Shown piece by piece: positions 43,082 through 53,180 of a DNA stretch of 64,000 bases. The notes below the pieces were generated by a model, which did not search any database, was not told the DNA's origin, and saw only the letters and a program-made list of their open reading frames with translations. The stretch is from positions 1-64,000 of the forward strand of contig NZ_SSDJ01000090.1 in the NCBI RefSeq assembly GCF_004794465.1, written 5' to 3'. Both the position numbers and the translations under genes were made by a program. This DNA comes from Microbacterium sp. K24 (GTDB taxonomy: Bacteria > Actinomycetota > Actinomycetes > Actinomycetales > Microbacteriaceae). Position 1 is the first letter of the stretch. Each line of letters opens with the position of its first letter.

Positions 43082-44155
43082 GTGATGATGATCCCCTTCG
43101 AAACCACTGATCCGCCCGCTGTCGTTCTTCCCGTCTGGTGGACGGACCTGCTCGTCCTTCTCGGCAAAGTCGGCATGAAGGCGCTCACCGTCGCGATCAT
43201 CATCGTCAGCTGCATCGTGATCGGCTTCATCCTGCGCGTCGTCATCCGCCGCGTCGTGCACCGCATCGTCGACACCGCGAAGAACAAGGCCGCCGTCGAC
43301 GACACGCAGGCCCTCGAACGATCGCCGCTCGCCGACATGCGGCTGGTCCAGCGCACGCGCACGCTCGGCTCGATCCTGCAGAACATCGTGAACGTGATGC
43401 TCGTCGTGATCGCGCTCGTGCTCGTCGTCAGTGCCCTCTCGCCGGGACTCCTCGGCTCCCTGACGCTCCTCACCGCGGCCGTCGGCGCCGGTCTCGGCTT
43501 CGGGGCGCAGAACATCGTCAAGGACGTGCTGAACGGCATGTTCATCGTCGCGGAGGACCAGATCGGCATCGGCGACGTCGTCGATCTCGGTCTCGCGAGC
43601 GGCGTGGTCGAGTACGTCAGCGTGCGCATCACGCAGGTGCGAGATGTCAACGGCACGCTCTGGTACGTGCGCAACGGCGAGGTCACCCGCATCGGGAACA
43701 TGTCCCAGGGATGGGCACGCACCATCATCGACATCGGCGTGCCCGCCGACTCCGACCTGGAACAGGTCGAGCACACGATGCTGGAGACGGCGCAGGGGCT
43801 CGCGAAGGACCCCAAGTGGCGCACGCGCATCGTCGAGAAGCCCGAGCTCTGGGGCCTCGAGTCGATCGGCGGCGATGCGCTGGTCGTCCGCGTGGTCGTC
43901 AAGACGCGCGCGAACGCGAAGGACGATGTGGCGCAGGAGCTGCGCCGGCGGCTCCGCACCGCCCTGCTCGAGAAGGGCATCGCCGTGCCCAGCCTGGTCG
44001 ATGTCGTGCCGACGGGGCTCGACGGCGCGCGTCGCGTCCGCGGAGCGAATCCGCCCCGCACCCGTCCGAATGCGGTCACGGGCGTGCCGGTCATTCCCGA
44101 CCGCGGCATCTGGCGGCGGAAGAAGCAGACCGACGACGGGAGCCCCCAGAAGTGA
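43082..44155 (+). CDS. Small-conductance mechanosensitive channel (MscS family)
   Basis: 357 residues. Three hydrophobic helices (about 20-52, 90-112, 115-140); the pore helix and following turn read [17 protein letters not shown], the MscS hallmark; then the beta domain and an alpha/beta domain, with a basic tail. It vents solutes on hypo-osmotic shock. TAGGAT (43071-43076) sits 5, 8 or 11 bases before the GTG, ATG, ATG choices, so a leaderless start is likely. Confidence 0.9.
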   Translation: MMMIPFETTDPPAVVLPVWWTDLLVLLGKVGMKALTVAIIIVSCIVIGFILRVVIRRVVHRIVDTAKNKAAVDDTQALERSPLADMRLVQRTRTLGSILQNIVNVMLVVIALVLVVSALSPGLLGSLTLLTAAVGAGLGFGAQNIVKDVLNGMFIVAEDQIGIGDVVDLGLASGVVEYVSVRITQVRDVNGTLWYVRNGEVTRIGNMSQGWARTIIDIGVPADSDLEQVEHTMLETAQGLAKDPKWRTRIVEKPELWGLESIGGDALVVRVVVKTRANAKDDVAQELRRRLRTALLEKGIAVPSLVDVVPTGLDGARRVRGANPPRTRPNAVTGVPVIPDRGIWRRKKQTDDGSPQK

Positions 44156-44601
44156 CGTTCTACGACGAGGTGGGAGGGCACGAGACGTTCGCGAAGATCG
44201 TCTCGGTCTTCTATCGCGAAGTGGCCCTGGATCCGGTGCTGAAGCCGATGTATCCCGAGGATGATCTCGGTCCGGCCGAGCAGCGGCTGCTGATGTTCCT
44301 CGAGCAGTACTGGGGCGGCCCAACCACCTATGGCGACACACGCGGCCATCCTCGCCTTCGCATGCGGCACATGCCGTTCCGCGTCGATCCGGACGCCCGC
44401 GATCGTTGGCTCCGTCACATGCGGACCGCTGTGGACGAGGCGCAGTTGTCGCCGCTCCACGAAACGACGCTCTGGGACTACCTGGAGCGCGCGGCCTATG
44501 CCATGGTGAACACCATGGAGCCGTCGGGCATCGGCACCACCTCTGGCGGGCGCCCGACGCTCGAGACCCGATCACGTCAGGAATCAACGGAGACCTCATG
44601 A
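44152..44601 (+). CDS. glbO: Group II truncated haemoglobin (GlbO-like)
   Basis: 149 residues, 2-on-2 globin. Tyr CD1 in PMYPED, the proximal His in LRMRHMPFR, and Trp G8 in DRWLRHM define group II. Roles proposed for the family are O2/NO or redox chemistry. The start GTG overlaps the mscS stop (GTGA) and its stop overlaps the next start (ATGA), so three genes form one coupled operon. The last 20 residues are nonconserved. Confidence 0.9.
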   Translation: MTFYDEVGGHETFAKIVSVFYREVALDPVLKPMYPEDDLGPAEQRLLMFLEQYWGGPTTYGDTRGHPRLRMRHMPFRVDPDARDRWLRHMRTAVDEAQLSPLHETTLWDYLERAAYAMVNTMEPSGIGTTSGGRPTLETRSRQESTETS

Positions 44602-46256
44602 CGACGACGCCCCTGTCCGCAGATGTCCTGGTGATCGGATGGGGGCTGTCGGGGCTGGTCGCCGCCGCCGAGGCCCTCGAGGCAGGGCGTCGCGTCATCA
44701 TCGTCGACCAGGAGCCGCGCACGAACCTCGGCGGGCAGGCCTGGTGGTCGTTCGGCGGTCTGTTCTTCATCGATTCGCCCGAGCAGCGGCGGATGGGGAT
44801 CAAGGACTCGCTCGAGCTCGCGACACAGGACTGGTTCGGCAATGCCGCGTTCGACCGTCCGGAGGACGAGTGGCCGAAGCGCTGGGCGGACGCCTATCTG
44901 CAGTTCGCCGCCGGGGAGAAGCGCTCCTGGCTGCGCGAGCGCGGTGTCGGATTCTTCCCCGTGGTCGGCTGGGCCGAACGCGGCGGATACGGGGCTCTCG
45001 GACCGGGCAACTCCGTGCCGCGCTTCCACATCACCTGGGGAACCGGTCCCGGAATCGTCGCGCCGTTCGCGGCTGCCGTCGAGCAGGGCGAGCGCGAAGG
45101 GCGGCTCACGGTTCTCCCCCGCCACCGCGTCTCCGAACTCGTCGTCACGGACGGTACGGTGACCGGCGCGCGCGGCCAAGTGCTGGCGACGAGCGGTGCC
45201 GTTCGGGGCGTCGAATCGTCGCGCGACGTGATCGGCGACTTCGAGATCGGCGCGGGAGCCACGATCGTCTCGTCCGGCGGCATCGGCGGGAACCACGACC
45301 TCGTCCGCGCGGCGTGGCCTTCGCGGCTCGGCACCCCGCCCGAGCACATGCTCACCGGTGTCCCGGCGTACGTGGACGGCTCCATGCACGGCGTCAGCGC
45401 AGCCGCCGGAGCACGTCTGATCAACGGCGACCGGATGTGGCACTACGTCGAAGGCATCACGAACTGGGATCCGGTGTGGCCGTCGCACGGCATCCGCATC
45501 CTGCCGGGGCCGTCATCGCTCTGGCTCGACGCCACCGGCAAGCGCCTCCCGGTACCGCTGTTCCCCGGCTTCGACACGCTCGGCACGCTCGCGCACCTGC
45601 GAACGACAGGGCACGATCACTCGTGGTTCGTGACGTCGCGGAGCATCGTCGAGAAGGAGTTCGCCCTCTCCGGCAGCGAGCAGAATCCCGACCTCACCGG
45701 CAAGGACGTCGGGCTGCTGCTCAAGTCCCGCCTCGCCAAGGGGCCGACCGGACCGGTGCAGGCGTTCCTCGACGAGGGCGAGGACTTCATCGTCGAGAGC
45801 GACCTGGAGTCGCTTCTCGAGCAGATGCGGCAGCATCCGGGCGGGGAGCTGCTCGACATCGACAACGTCCGCCGCGAGGTCGTCGCCCGCGATCGCGAGA
45901 TGGACAACGACTTCACCAAGGACGCCCAGATCGGGATGCTGCGGTCGATGCGGACCTATCGCGGCGACAAGCTCATCCGCACGGCCGCCCCGCATCGTCT
46001 GCAGGACCCGGCCGCCGGCCCTCTCGTGGCCGTCAAGCTGCATGTGCTCACCCGGAAGTCGCTGGGCGGTATCAATACCGACCTGGACGGCCGGGCGCTC
46101 GATGCCAGCGGCGAGCCGATCTCTGGTCTGTTTGCGGCCGGCGAAGCCAGCGGGTTCGGTGGTGGCGGTGTGCACGGGTATCGCGCGCTGGAGGGCACGT
46201 TCCTCGGTGGCTGCCTCTTCTCGGGTCGACAGGCCGGCCGCGCGGCCTCACGCTGA
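44598..46256 (+). CDS. FAD-binding dehydrogenase (KstD/fumarate-reductase-like)
   Basis: 552 residues. N-terminal dinucleotide motif [16 protein letters not shown] with the acidic end VDQEP; C-terminal FAD motif [15 protein letters not shown]. It belongs to the FAD_binding_2 superfamily that includes 3-ketosteroid dehydrogenases and fumarate reductase-like proteins. Such proteins are common in actinobacteria and the substrate is not known. Translationally coupled to the globin gene. Confidence 0.83.
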   Translation: MTTTPLSADVLVIGWGLSGLVAAAEALEAGRRVIIVDQEPRTNLGGQAWWSFGGLFFIDSPEQRRMGIKDSLELATQDWFGNAAFDRPEDEWPKRWADAYLQFAAGEKRSWLRERGVGFFPVVGWAERGGYGALGPGNSVPRFHITWGTGPGIVAPFAAAVEQGEREGRLTVLPRHRVSELVVTDGTVTGARGQVLATSGAVRGVESSRDVIGDFEIGAGATIVSSGGIGGNHDLVRAAWPSRLGTPPEHMLTGVPAYVDGSMHGVSAAAGARLINGDRMWHYVEGITNWDPVWPSHGIRILPGPSSLWLDATGKRLPVPLFPGFDTLGTLAHLRTTGHDHSWFVTSRSIVEKEFALSGSEQNPDLTGKDVGLLLKSRLAKGPTGPVQAFLDEGEDFIVESDLESLLEQMRQHPGGELLDIDNVRREVVARDREMDNDFTKDAQIGMLRSMRTYRGDKLIRTAAPHRLQDPAAGPLVAVKLHVLTRKSLGGINTDLDGRALDASGEPISGLFAAGEASGFGGGGVHGYRALEGTFLGGCLFSGRQAGRAASR

Positions 46257-46297
46257 GCGCGGCGCGACGGGCCCGAGAACGCGATAACCGAATCGGG

Positions 46298-46963
46298 TCA
46301 GCCGGCGGCGCGCGTGTCGCGGACGGCCGTCAGGCCGGATGCCACCGGTCCGCGTGCGAGGACGTGCCCGCGGCGGAATGCCAGGCGAGACCATCGTCCT
46401 GAGCGCATCACGGGGACGTCCTCCTCTCCGGAGATGAAACCCATCGCGTCGGCGGCGAAGGCGATACCTCGGGGAAGGCCGTCGAGCTCGTCGTCCGGTT
46501 CGCCCCAGATCGCCGCACGGAGTGCGCGGACCGCCTCTTCGCCTGAGCCCGGTGTGGCCCCGCGTGCGACGGCGGAGATGCCCCACTGGGCGCGCTGTGC
46601 GACCATGGCGGCGGGGAGGGCCGATTCCGGCTTCCAGTCCCCTCGAGGAGGCGCTATGCCCGCCCACGCCGGCGAGAGACCCGTCTCGGGAAGGTTCAGG
46701 CGCAGCGGATCGTCCGATGCGGTGAGCTGGTCGACGACGATGTCGCATTCGAGTTCGGGGTCGGCGTGCACGATGCGCATCGCGAGAACGGTCGGGGTGT
46801 TGTCGAACAGGCCATGCGGCGCGAGAGCGGCCGTCGTCAGCGCCAGGACGCCGTTCGACGCCTGGAGCCGCACTCCGTCATCCGTGATCCTCGTCGCCCG
46901 CCCGACGAACGTGAGGACGTCTTTCGCCGTGTCGGCGTCGGCGAGGAGGAGGTGATGCGGCAC
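46298..46963 (-). CDS. Unrecognised conserved-looking protein
   Basis: 221 residues, soluble, no signal or membrane segment. Segments: HLLLADADTAKDVLTFVGRA at the start, a strand-rich first half, and RAQWGISAVARGATPGSGEEAVRALRAAIWG in the second (Trp-rich, helical). I do not recognise the family. A GTG with TAGTTT 7 bases upstream marks a leaderless start. Codon use matches neighbours, so it looks native. Divergent from tesB across 50 bases. Confidence 0.7.
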   Translation of the reverse strand: MPHHLLLADADTAKDVLTFVGRATRITDDGVRLQASNGVLALTTAALAPHGLFDNTPTVLAMRIVHADPELECDIVVDQLTASDDPLRLNLPETGLSPAWAGIAPPRGDWKPESALPAAMVAQRAQWGISAVARGATPGSGEEAVRALRAAIWGEPDDELDGLPRGIAFAADAMGFISGEEDVPVMRSGRWSRLAFRRGHVLARGPVASGLTAVRDTRAAG

Positions 46964-46970
46964 GCGTTCT

Positions 46971-46976
46971 AAACTA
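46971..46976 (-). promoter_or_regulatory. -10 box, leaderless promoter of the 221-residue protein
   Basis: Minus-strand TAGTTT, 7 bases before the GTG at 46963. Confidence 0.5.
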
Positions 46977-47013
46977 CCAACGGACCGGTGCCCACGGTCG
47001 CGGAGAGGAATCG

Positions 47014-47898
47014 ATGAGCCCGGAAGACCACGCCGTCCAGACCGTCGAGCGGCTGCTCGAGGTGCTCGATCTCGACTTCACGCAGGCCCGTACCACCGAG
47101 GACATCTTCACCGGGGCCTCGCATCCCATGCCGAGCGGTCGGATCTACGGCGGTCAGGTCCTCGCGCAGAGTCTCATCGCGGCGGAGCGCACGTTGCCCG
47201 AGGACCGCGCCGTCCACTCGATGCACGGTTACTTCCTGCGGCCGGGAGACGCCGGCCAGGGGATCACGATCGCCGTGGACCGCATCCACGACGGGCGATC
47301 CTTCTCGACGCGGCGTTCGCAGGCCTACCAGAACGGAGTGCCGATCTTCTCGATGATCGCGTCGTTCCAGGACCACGATCCGGGTGTGGAGCACGCCGAG
47401 CCGATGCCCGACGGAATCCCGGCGCCGGAGGATCTCGCGCCGGACGAGGACAGGGTGCAGGGCCTCCCGGACGGGACGGCGCGGATGCTGAGCGAGCGAG
47501 CCGCCGACATCCGGCACGTCGATCACCCGCTCTACCTGCCGAGCGATGACGCGCACGTCGCCAGGCAGGCGGTCTGGATGCGTCTGCGCGCTCCCCTCCC
47601 CGACGATCAGAGGCTGCACCGCGCTGCGCTCGCCTACCTGAGCGACATGACGATCCAGGAGTCGATCCTGCGCGCTCACGGCGTCTACTGGGCGATGCCC
47701 GGGCTCAAGGTGGCGAGTCTCGACCATGCGATGTGGTGGCATCGCCCGGCGCGTGTGGACGAGTGGCTGCTCTACGTCCAGGAGTCGCCGAACGCACGCG
47801 GCGGTCGCGGCCTCGCGACGGGGCGCATCTACTCGCGCGAGGGCGGTCTCGTCGCCAGCGTGGCGCAGGAGATCATGATCCGGGTGCCGGAGGCCTAA
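47014..47898 (+). CDS. tesB: Acyl-CoA thioesterase II
   Basis: 294 residues, double hot-dog fold. Visible: RIYGGQVLAQSLIAA in the first half, HSMHGYFLRPGD, then GVYWAMPGLKVASLDHAMWWHRP with catalytic Asp region and GLATGRIYSREGGLVASVAQE. Hydrolyses acyl-CoA to free acid. GAGAGGAA precedes the ATG. Its end overlaps the convergent HNH gene by 4 bases. Confidence 0.92.
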   Translation: MSPEDHAVQTVERLLEVLDLDFTQARTTEDIFTGASHPMPSGRIYGGQVLAQSLIAAERTLPEDRAVHSMHGYFLRPGDAGQGITIAVDRIHDGRSFSTRRSQAYQNGVPIFSMIASFQDHDPGVEHAEPMPDGIPAPEDLAPDEDRVQGLPDGTARMLSERAADIRHVDHPLYLPSDDAHVARQAVWMRLRAPLPDDQRLHRAALAYLSDMTIQESILRAHGVYWAMPGLKVASLDHAMWWHRPARVDEWLLYVQESPNARGGRGLATGRIYSREGGLVASVAQEIMIRVPEA

Positions 47899-48269
47899 TC
47901 CGCCAGGAGCGCGCGGAGGATGGTCGCGTAGCGAAGCAGGAAGTCGCGCTCGTCGAGCTTCTTCCGTCGAAGCCACGCGGTGACCTCGCTGTTGCTCTTG
48001 CTGGCGTTGCACGAAGCGCAGGCGGGCACGACATTCTCGATCGTGTAACGCCCGCCGCGCGAGATGGGCATGACGCAGTCGCGCTGAAGCCGGCCATCAT
48101 CGTGTGAACGACAGTAGGCGCACCCTCCCCAAGCGGCCACGATATCGACCCACTGTGAAGCGGTGAGGTCGTTGTCCACGCGGTCCAGCCGGCCTTTGCG
48201 GCGCTTCGCGTATCGGGCCCGCGCAGCCTTCGACGGTCCGGCTGCGGGGAACCTGCGTCGTGTGGGCAC
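47895..48269 (-). CDS. HNH-type nuclease-like protein with Cys at the usual first-His position
   Basis: 124 residues: a basic N-terminus, then CAYC, the core DCVMPISRGGRYTIENV and ACASCNASKSN. The zinc-like cysteines and the central Asn are present, but the usual D-H of the HNH motif reads D-C (codon at 48075-48077). It is a solitary gene with a leaderless TACCGT promoter. It may be a structural zinc-binding or altered nuclease protein. Confidence 0.78.
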   Translation of the reverse strand: MPTRRRFPAAGPSKAARARYAKRRKGRLDRVDNDLTASQWVDIVAAWGGCAYCRSHDDGRLQRDCVMPISRGGRYTIENVVPACASCNASKSNSEVTAWLRRKKLDERDFLLRYATILRALLAD

Positions 48270-48275
48270 GGCTCG

Positions 48276-48281
48276 ACGGTA
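48276..48281 (-). promoter_or_regulatory. -10 box, leaderless promoter of the HNH gene
   Basis: Minus-strand TACCGT, 6 bases before the GTG at 48269. Confidence 0.5.
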
Positions 48282-48378
48282 CCGCGCCGACCAGCGGTCT
48301 CCCCCGACCTCCTGCCGCGTGGCGGAGGAGTCCGTCAGCGGACACGCGCGGTCATGGGCGTCACGGGTGTGCGGAGGC

Positions 48379-48854
48379 TCAGCGGTGGGCGTACTCGATC
48401 GACGGGCCGACGAAGGGCTCCCAGGCGTCGCGCATCTCCTGCGTCAGTCGGGTCGGGCGGCCGCTCGCGGCGTCGACGAGGACGATGATGGCGGTGGATC
48501 GGGCGTAGATGGTCCGTGGTTCGGCCGCGGGATCGTTGTGGACCTCGTAGCAGACCTCGACGCTCGAGCCGCCGAGCTTTCCGAACCACATCTGCACCTC
48601 GAGCGGACGGCGCTGGTAGGGCACGGGCGCCAGATACTCGATCTCCTGACGCGCGATGAGGGTCAGGATGCCTTCGTCGATCCCGGAGTCGAGCACGGCC
48701 GTGGTCGGCGCGTCTTCCCCGGGGCCGGCGCGCCAGAACGCCCGCACCCGTGCCTCCTCGAGCAGCTTGAGCATCGAGGTGTTGTTGACGTGGTTGAACG
48801 CATCCAGATCGCCCCAGCGGAGGTGGATCGGGATGTGGAGGCGCGGCGCGGACA

Positions 48855-48855
<1 letters not shown>
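48379..48855 (-). CDS. Acyl-CoA thioesterase, 4-HBT hot-dog family
   Basis: 158 residues. RWGDLDAFNHVNNTSML holds the catalytic Asp typical of the 4-hydroxybenzoyl-CoA thioesterase/YbgC branch. VPYQRRPLEVQMWFG and ARSTAIIVLVD follow. Substrate unknown. The ATG overlaps the ettA stop (TGATG), so it is the second gene of an ettA operon, an arrangement common in actinobacteria. Confidence 0.88.
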
Positions 48856-50534
<1,679 letters not shown>

Positions 50535-50597
50535 CGAAAACCGCTCCTTCTGTTGGCGTCGAAGATCGACACTCCAGCCTACCGGCCCTCTGCTGTG

Positions 50598-51095
50598 TCA
50601 CCAGTCGATGGGACGAGTGGTGCCGACGAGGCAGCGTCCTTCTGCCAACTGCGGCATCACCGCGGTGACGACCTGGCCGATCGATGGTCCGACCTGGCCG
50701 ACGAGGCACTCGTCGTCACCCCATCGCACCGAGAACAGCAGGCTCTCCGCCGTGTTGCCGACGGTGGAGACGTCCTGCGTCACCTGCATGTCCGCCCGGT
50801 CGAACCCCGCCGCGATCAGAGCGTCGATGTATGCGCGACCCACTCCTCGCTGGTCCGTCGCCCACACCGATTCAGAGACGCTCGTGAAGACCGGGAGGTT
50901 GTCCTCGGCGGTCCCGTCCGGCAGCAGCTCCGGCGCCGCGGGTGCCGTGGAGTCCGGGGACGGCGGGGCCTCTGCCGACGGCGAAACGGACACCTCCGGA
51001 CCGGGCCCGCAGGCGGAGAGCGCGAGCAGCGCGGCTGCGAGAGCCACGAGAGAGGCGGCCGTACGGGGCGCCGCAGAGACCGGTCGACGAAGCAC
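50598..51095 (-). CDS. Secreted lipoprotein of unknown function (DUF6993-like)
   Basis: 165 residues. Signal peptide with lipobox LSAC (Cys29), a Ser/Pro/Ala-rich spacer to about residue 60, then a compact domain with two cysteines (DDECLVGQ and EGRCLVGT) that could pair outside the cell. It matches an actinobacterial lipoprotein family with no assigned role. The GTG has TAGACT 6 bases upstream (leaderless). Confidence 0.8.
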   Translation of the reverse strand: MLRRPVSAAPRTAASLVALAAALLALSACGPGPEVSVSPSAEAPPSPDSTAPAAPELLPDGTAEDNLPVFTSVSESVWATDQRGVGRAYIDALIAAGFDRADMQVTQDVSTVGNTAESLLFSVRWGDDECLVGQVGPSIGQVVTAVMPQLAEGRCLVGTTRPIDW

Positions 51096-51101
51096 GTGCC
51101 G

Positions 51102-51107
51102 AGTCTA
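51102..51107 (-). promoter_or_regulatory. -10 box, leaderless promoter of the lipoprotein
   Basis: Minus-strand TAGACT, 6 bases before the GTG at 51095. Confidence 0.6.
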
Positions 51108-51170
51108 CGGGTCGGAGACGCACACACCGCCACGCCGACCGGTCCGTGCTCCGTCCGGGTGCGGGATCTC

Positions 51171-51710
51171 TCAGTGCACCGTGACGGGCGCGCCCGCACT
51201 GCCGGCCGGCGCTTCCGCCCAGGACAGGTCGAGGTCGGACAGCTCGCCGTCGCCGTCCGCATCGTCCTGCGCATCGTCGTCGGGGTGCGCAGCGTCGTCC
51301 GGGTCGGCCGTCCGCTGATCCGGCGCCGACCCGGAGGCTGCGGCATTCGTCGTTCGACTCCGGGGTAGGAAGGCCGTGGTCCCCCAGCGCAGATCGTGTC
51401 CGATGGCTTCGGCGATGATGTCGACGCTCGTGCCCTGCTTGCCGTTGCTCTCCCACGTGCGGATCCGGAGACGACCGGTCACGATGACGCTGTCGCCGGT
51501 TCGCAGCGAGGCCTTGGCGTGTTCGCCGAGCTGCCGGAACGCCGCGACCGAGAACCAGTTCGTGTCGGAGTCCGTCCAGGACTGCGTCGCGTTGTCGAAT
51601 CGGCGATGGGTGCTCGCCAGCCGGAAGTTCGTGACCGGGTCTCCTCCCCCGGTCTGACCCTGCGTCGGGTCGGTGGCGACTCTTCCCACGATTGTCACGG
51701 TGTCGTTCAT
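51171..51710 (-). CDS. Single-stranded DNA-binding protein, paralogue lacking the canonical C-terminal tip
   Basis: 179 residues. The OB fold fills residues 1-110 (VTIVGRVATDP, NFRLASTHRR, NWFSVAAFRQLGEHAKASL, GDSVIVTGRLRIRTWE). The tail is Asp-rich but ends in APVTVH instead of the DDDIPF-like tip that recruits SSB partners, so this looks like a second SSB. GAGAGGA precedes the ATG. Confidence 0.87.
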   Translation of the reverse strand: MNDTVTIVGRVATDPTQGQTGGGDPVTNFRLASTHRRFDNATQSWTDSDTNWFSVAAFRQLGEHAKASLRTGDSVIVTGRLRIRTWESNGKQGTSVDIIAEAIGHDLRWGTTAFLPRSRTTNAAASGSAPDQRTADPDDAAHPDDDAQDDADGDGELSDLDLSWAEAPAGSAGAPVTVH

Positions 51711-51881
51711 GTCAGTCCTCTCGATTCCGAGTCGATTGCTCGGGTCGCCCCAGCGTGCTCCCTCTCACGGAGTCCCGAACGCCGGAAACACGCGAGCTGT
51801 GGAGGGAAATGGCAGATCCGCTCCGGTGCAGGAACTGTTCTGGAGTCCTCCCACGGAGCACCGTCGAGGGAATGTCGGTGG

Positions 51882-51897
51882 TCGGTCATATGTTCGA
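51882..51897. promoter_or_regulatory. LexA/SOS-box-like site
   Basis: TCGGTCATATGTTCGA matches the actinobacterial SOS box (TCGAAC-N4-GTTCGA) at 10 of 12 fixed positions; on the minus strand it reads TCGAACATATGACCGA. It contains TATGTT (51889-51894), a candidate -10 for the gene starting at 51915, so LexA binding would block it. Confidence 0.6.
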
Positions 51898-51914
51898 ATC
51901 AGAAAGGAGTTCCG

Positions 51915-52184
51915 ATGTCCGACAGCCTGACCACCTATCTGCCCGAGGTGCCGTACGCGACGCCTCGGCTCTCCTCCCCGCGCGAACACCTCGTCCGCGC
52001 AGCCGATCACCTCTGGCGCGTGCAAGACCGCACGGAGCGGCTTCTGGGCCACCTCCGCATCGTGGCCGACCCGCTGGGCCTCCGCTATCGCGCCGAGCGT
52101 CTGCACCTCGCGACCGGCACCTTCCGCCTCGTCGGCGAGTTCTGGCGACCCGACGATGCGGTCGCTGCGCTCCGCTACTCGTAG
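51915..52184 (+). CDS. Small conserved-looking protein under an SOS-like box
   Basis: 89 residues, soluble, no known domain. Segments: TTYLPEVPYATPRLSSPREHL, AADHLWRVQDRTERLLGHLR, and ERLHLATGTFRLVGEFWRPDDAV. Rich in Arg, Leu and aromatic residues, predicted mixed helix/strand. AAAGGAG (51903-51909) gives a good ribosome site. The LexA-like box 17 bases before the start suggests DNA-damage induction. Divergent from an ssb paralogue across 204 bases; the rest of that gap shows nothing else. Confidence 0.72.
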   Translation: MSDSLTTYLPEVPYATPRLSSPREHLVRAADHLWRVQDRTERLLGHLRIVADPLGLRYRAERLHLATGTFRLVGEFWRPDDAVAALRYS

Positions 52185-52234
52185 ACGACGTCACGTGCCG
52201 AGGGAGTGCAGACGGATGCACGGAAAGAGTCGTG

Positions 52235-52306
52235 TGCCCCCGGCAGGATTCGAACCTGCGACCGGCGGATTAGAAGGCCGCTGCTCTTCCTCTGAGCTAC
52301 GAAGGC
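52235..52306 (-). tRNA. tRNA-Arg (anticodon TCT)
   Basis: 72 bases. Acceptor GCCTTCG pairs with CGGGGGC using two adjacent U-G wobbles. The anticodon stem GCGGC/TCCGC with loop CTTCTAA has TCT at 52274-52272. T arm GCAGGTTCGAATCCTGC. Discriminator A; CCA is not encoded. TACTCT (reverse of 52316-52321) is a likely -10. Confidence 0.94.
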
Positions 52307-52315
52307 GTACGTCTA

Positions 52316-52321
52316 GAGTAT
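52316..52321 (-). promoter_or_regulatory. -10 box of tRNA-Arg
   Basis: Minus-strand TACTCT, 9 bases before the tRNA 5' end; divergent from orn. Confidence 0.45.
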
Positions 52322-52352
52322 CGCCCTCGGCAGCCGATGTCGGGCCCGTCGA

Positions 52353-52358
52353 TAGTAT
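52353..52358 (+). promoter_or_regulatory. -10 box, leaderless promoter of orn
   Basis: TAGTAT, 6 bases before the ATG at 52365. Confidence 0.6.
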
Positions 52359-52364
52359 GGCGGA

Positions 52365-52991
52365 ATGGTAACTGCGTCGGAGAACGATCGTCTCGTATGG
52401 ATCGACTGCGAGATGACGGGGCTCGATCTCGCGGTCGATGAGCTCGTCGAGATCGCCGTCGTGATCACCGATTTCGAGCTGCGCCCCATCGATCCGGGCT
52501 TTCAGATCGTGATCCGTCCGAACGACACGGCCCTTGCCCACATGAACGACTTCGTCACCAAGATGCACGAGAAGTCCGGGCTCATCGAGGAGATTCCGCA
52601 CGGCGTATCCCTCGATGAGGCCGAAGCACAGACGCTCGCGTACATCAGACGATTCGTGCCGCTCGAGCGCAAGGCACCACTCGCGGGCAACACGATCGGC
52701 ACCGACCGCATGTTCCTCGCGAAGTACATGCCCCAGGTCGACCAGTGGCTGCACTACCGCAACGTCGATGTGTCCAGCATCAAGGAGCTCTCCCGCCGCT
52801 GGTACCCCCGAGTGTTCTTCCAGGCGCCGTCGAAAGATGGTGGCCACCGGGCCCTCGCAGACATCCTCGAGTCGATTCGCGAGCTGCGCTACTACCGCGA
52901 GGCTGTGTTCGTCGATGAGCCCGGCCCTTCGAGCGACGATGCGCGCGACATCGCCGCCCGTACCGTGTCGGAGTTCACCCCCAACATGTAA
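52365..52991 (+). CDS. orn: Oligoribonuclease
   Basis: 208 residues, DEDDh exoribonuclease that degrades nano-RNAs (including pGpG) to mononucleotides. WIDCEMTGLD (Asp/Glu pair near 12-14), NTIGTDRMFLAKYMP with the second Asp, and the C-terminal HRALADILESI with the His/Asp pair. Slightly longer than the E. coli enzyme owing to a C-terminal tail. The tRNA-His promoter begins just past its stop. Confidence 0.95.
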   Translation: MVTASENDRLVWIDCEMTGLDLAVDELVEIAVVITDFELRPIDPGFQIVIRPNDTALAHMNDFVTKMHEKSGLIEEIPHGVSLDEAEAQTLAYIRRFVPLERKAPLAGNTIGTDRMFLAKYMPQVDQWLHYRNVDVSSIKELSRRWYPRVFFQAPSKDGGHRALADILESIRELRYYREAVFVDEPGPSSDDARDIAARTVSEFTPNM

Positions 52992-52997
52992 TAGACT
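52992..52997 (+). promoter_or_regulatory. -10 box of tRNA-His
   Basis: TAGACT immediately after the orn stop; predicted start near 53004, ahead of the tRNA. Confidence 0.5.
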
Positions 52998-53026
52998 CAT
53001 CTGGTTGCCCGCTCCGGTGGGCACAT

Positions 53027-53103
53027 GGTGGGTATAGCTCAGCTGGTAGAGCGCTGGCTTGTGGTGCCGGATGTCGCGGGTTCGAGTCCCGTTACTCACC
53101 CCA
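53027..53103 (+). tRNA. tRNA-His (anticodon GTG)
   Basis: Acceptor GTGGGTA pairs with TACTCAC. The extra 5' G (53027) faces C73, the tRNA-His hallmark. Anticodon stem CTGGC/GCCGG, loop TTGTGGT, GTG at 53061-53063; T arm GCGGGTTCGAGTCCCGT. CCA is encoded (53101-53103), unlike the other tRNAs here. Confidence 0.96.
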
Positions 53104-53105
53104 GT

Positions 53106-53142
53106 GAAGAGGCCCGAATCGTCAGGTTCGGGCCTCTTCTGC
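53106..53142 (+). terminator. Hairpin terminator after tRNA-His
   Basis: GAAGAGGCCCGAA (53106-53118) pairs perfectly with TTCGGGCCTCTTC (53127-53139). Confidence 0.8.
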
Positions 53143-53168
53143 GTGTCGGCGGCCTCTCCCCTGCGCTC

Positions 53169-53174
53169 TAGACT
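53169..53174 (+). promoter_or_regulatory. -10 box, leaderless promoter of the LysE exporter
   Basis: TAGACT, 6 bases before the GTG at 53181. Confidence 0.6.
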
Positions 53175-53180
53175 GAAAGC

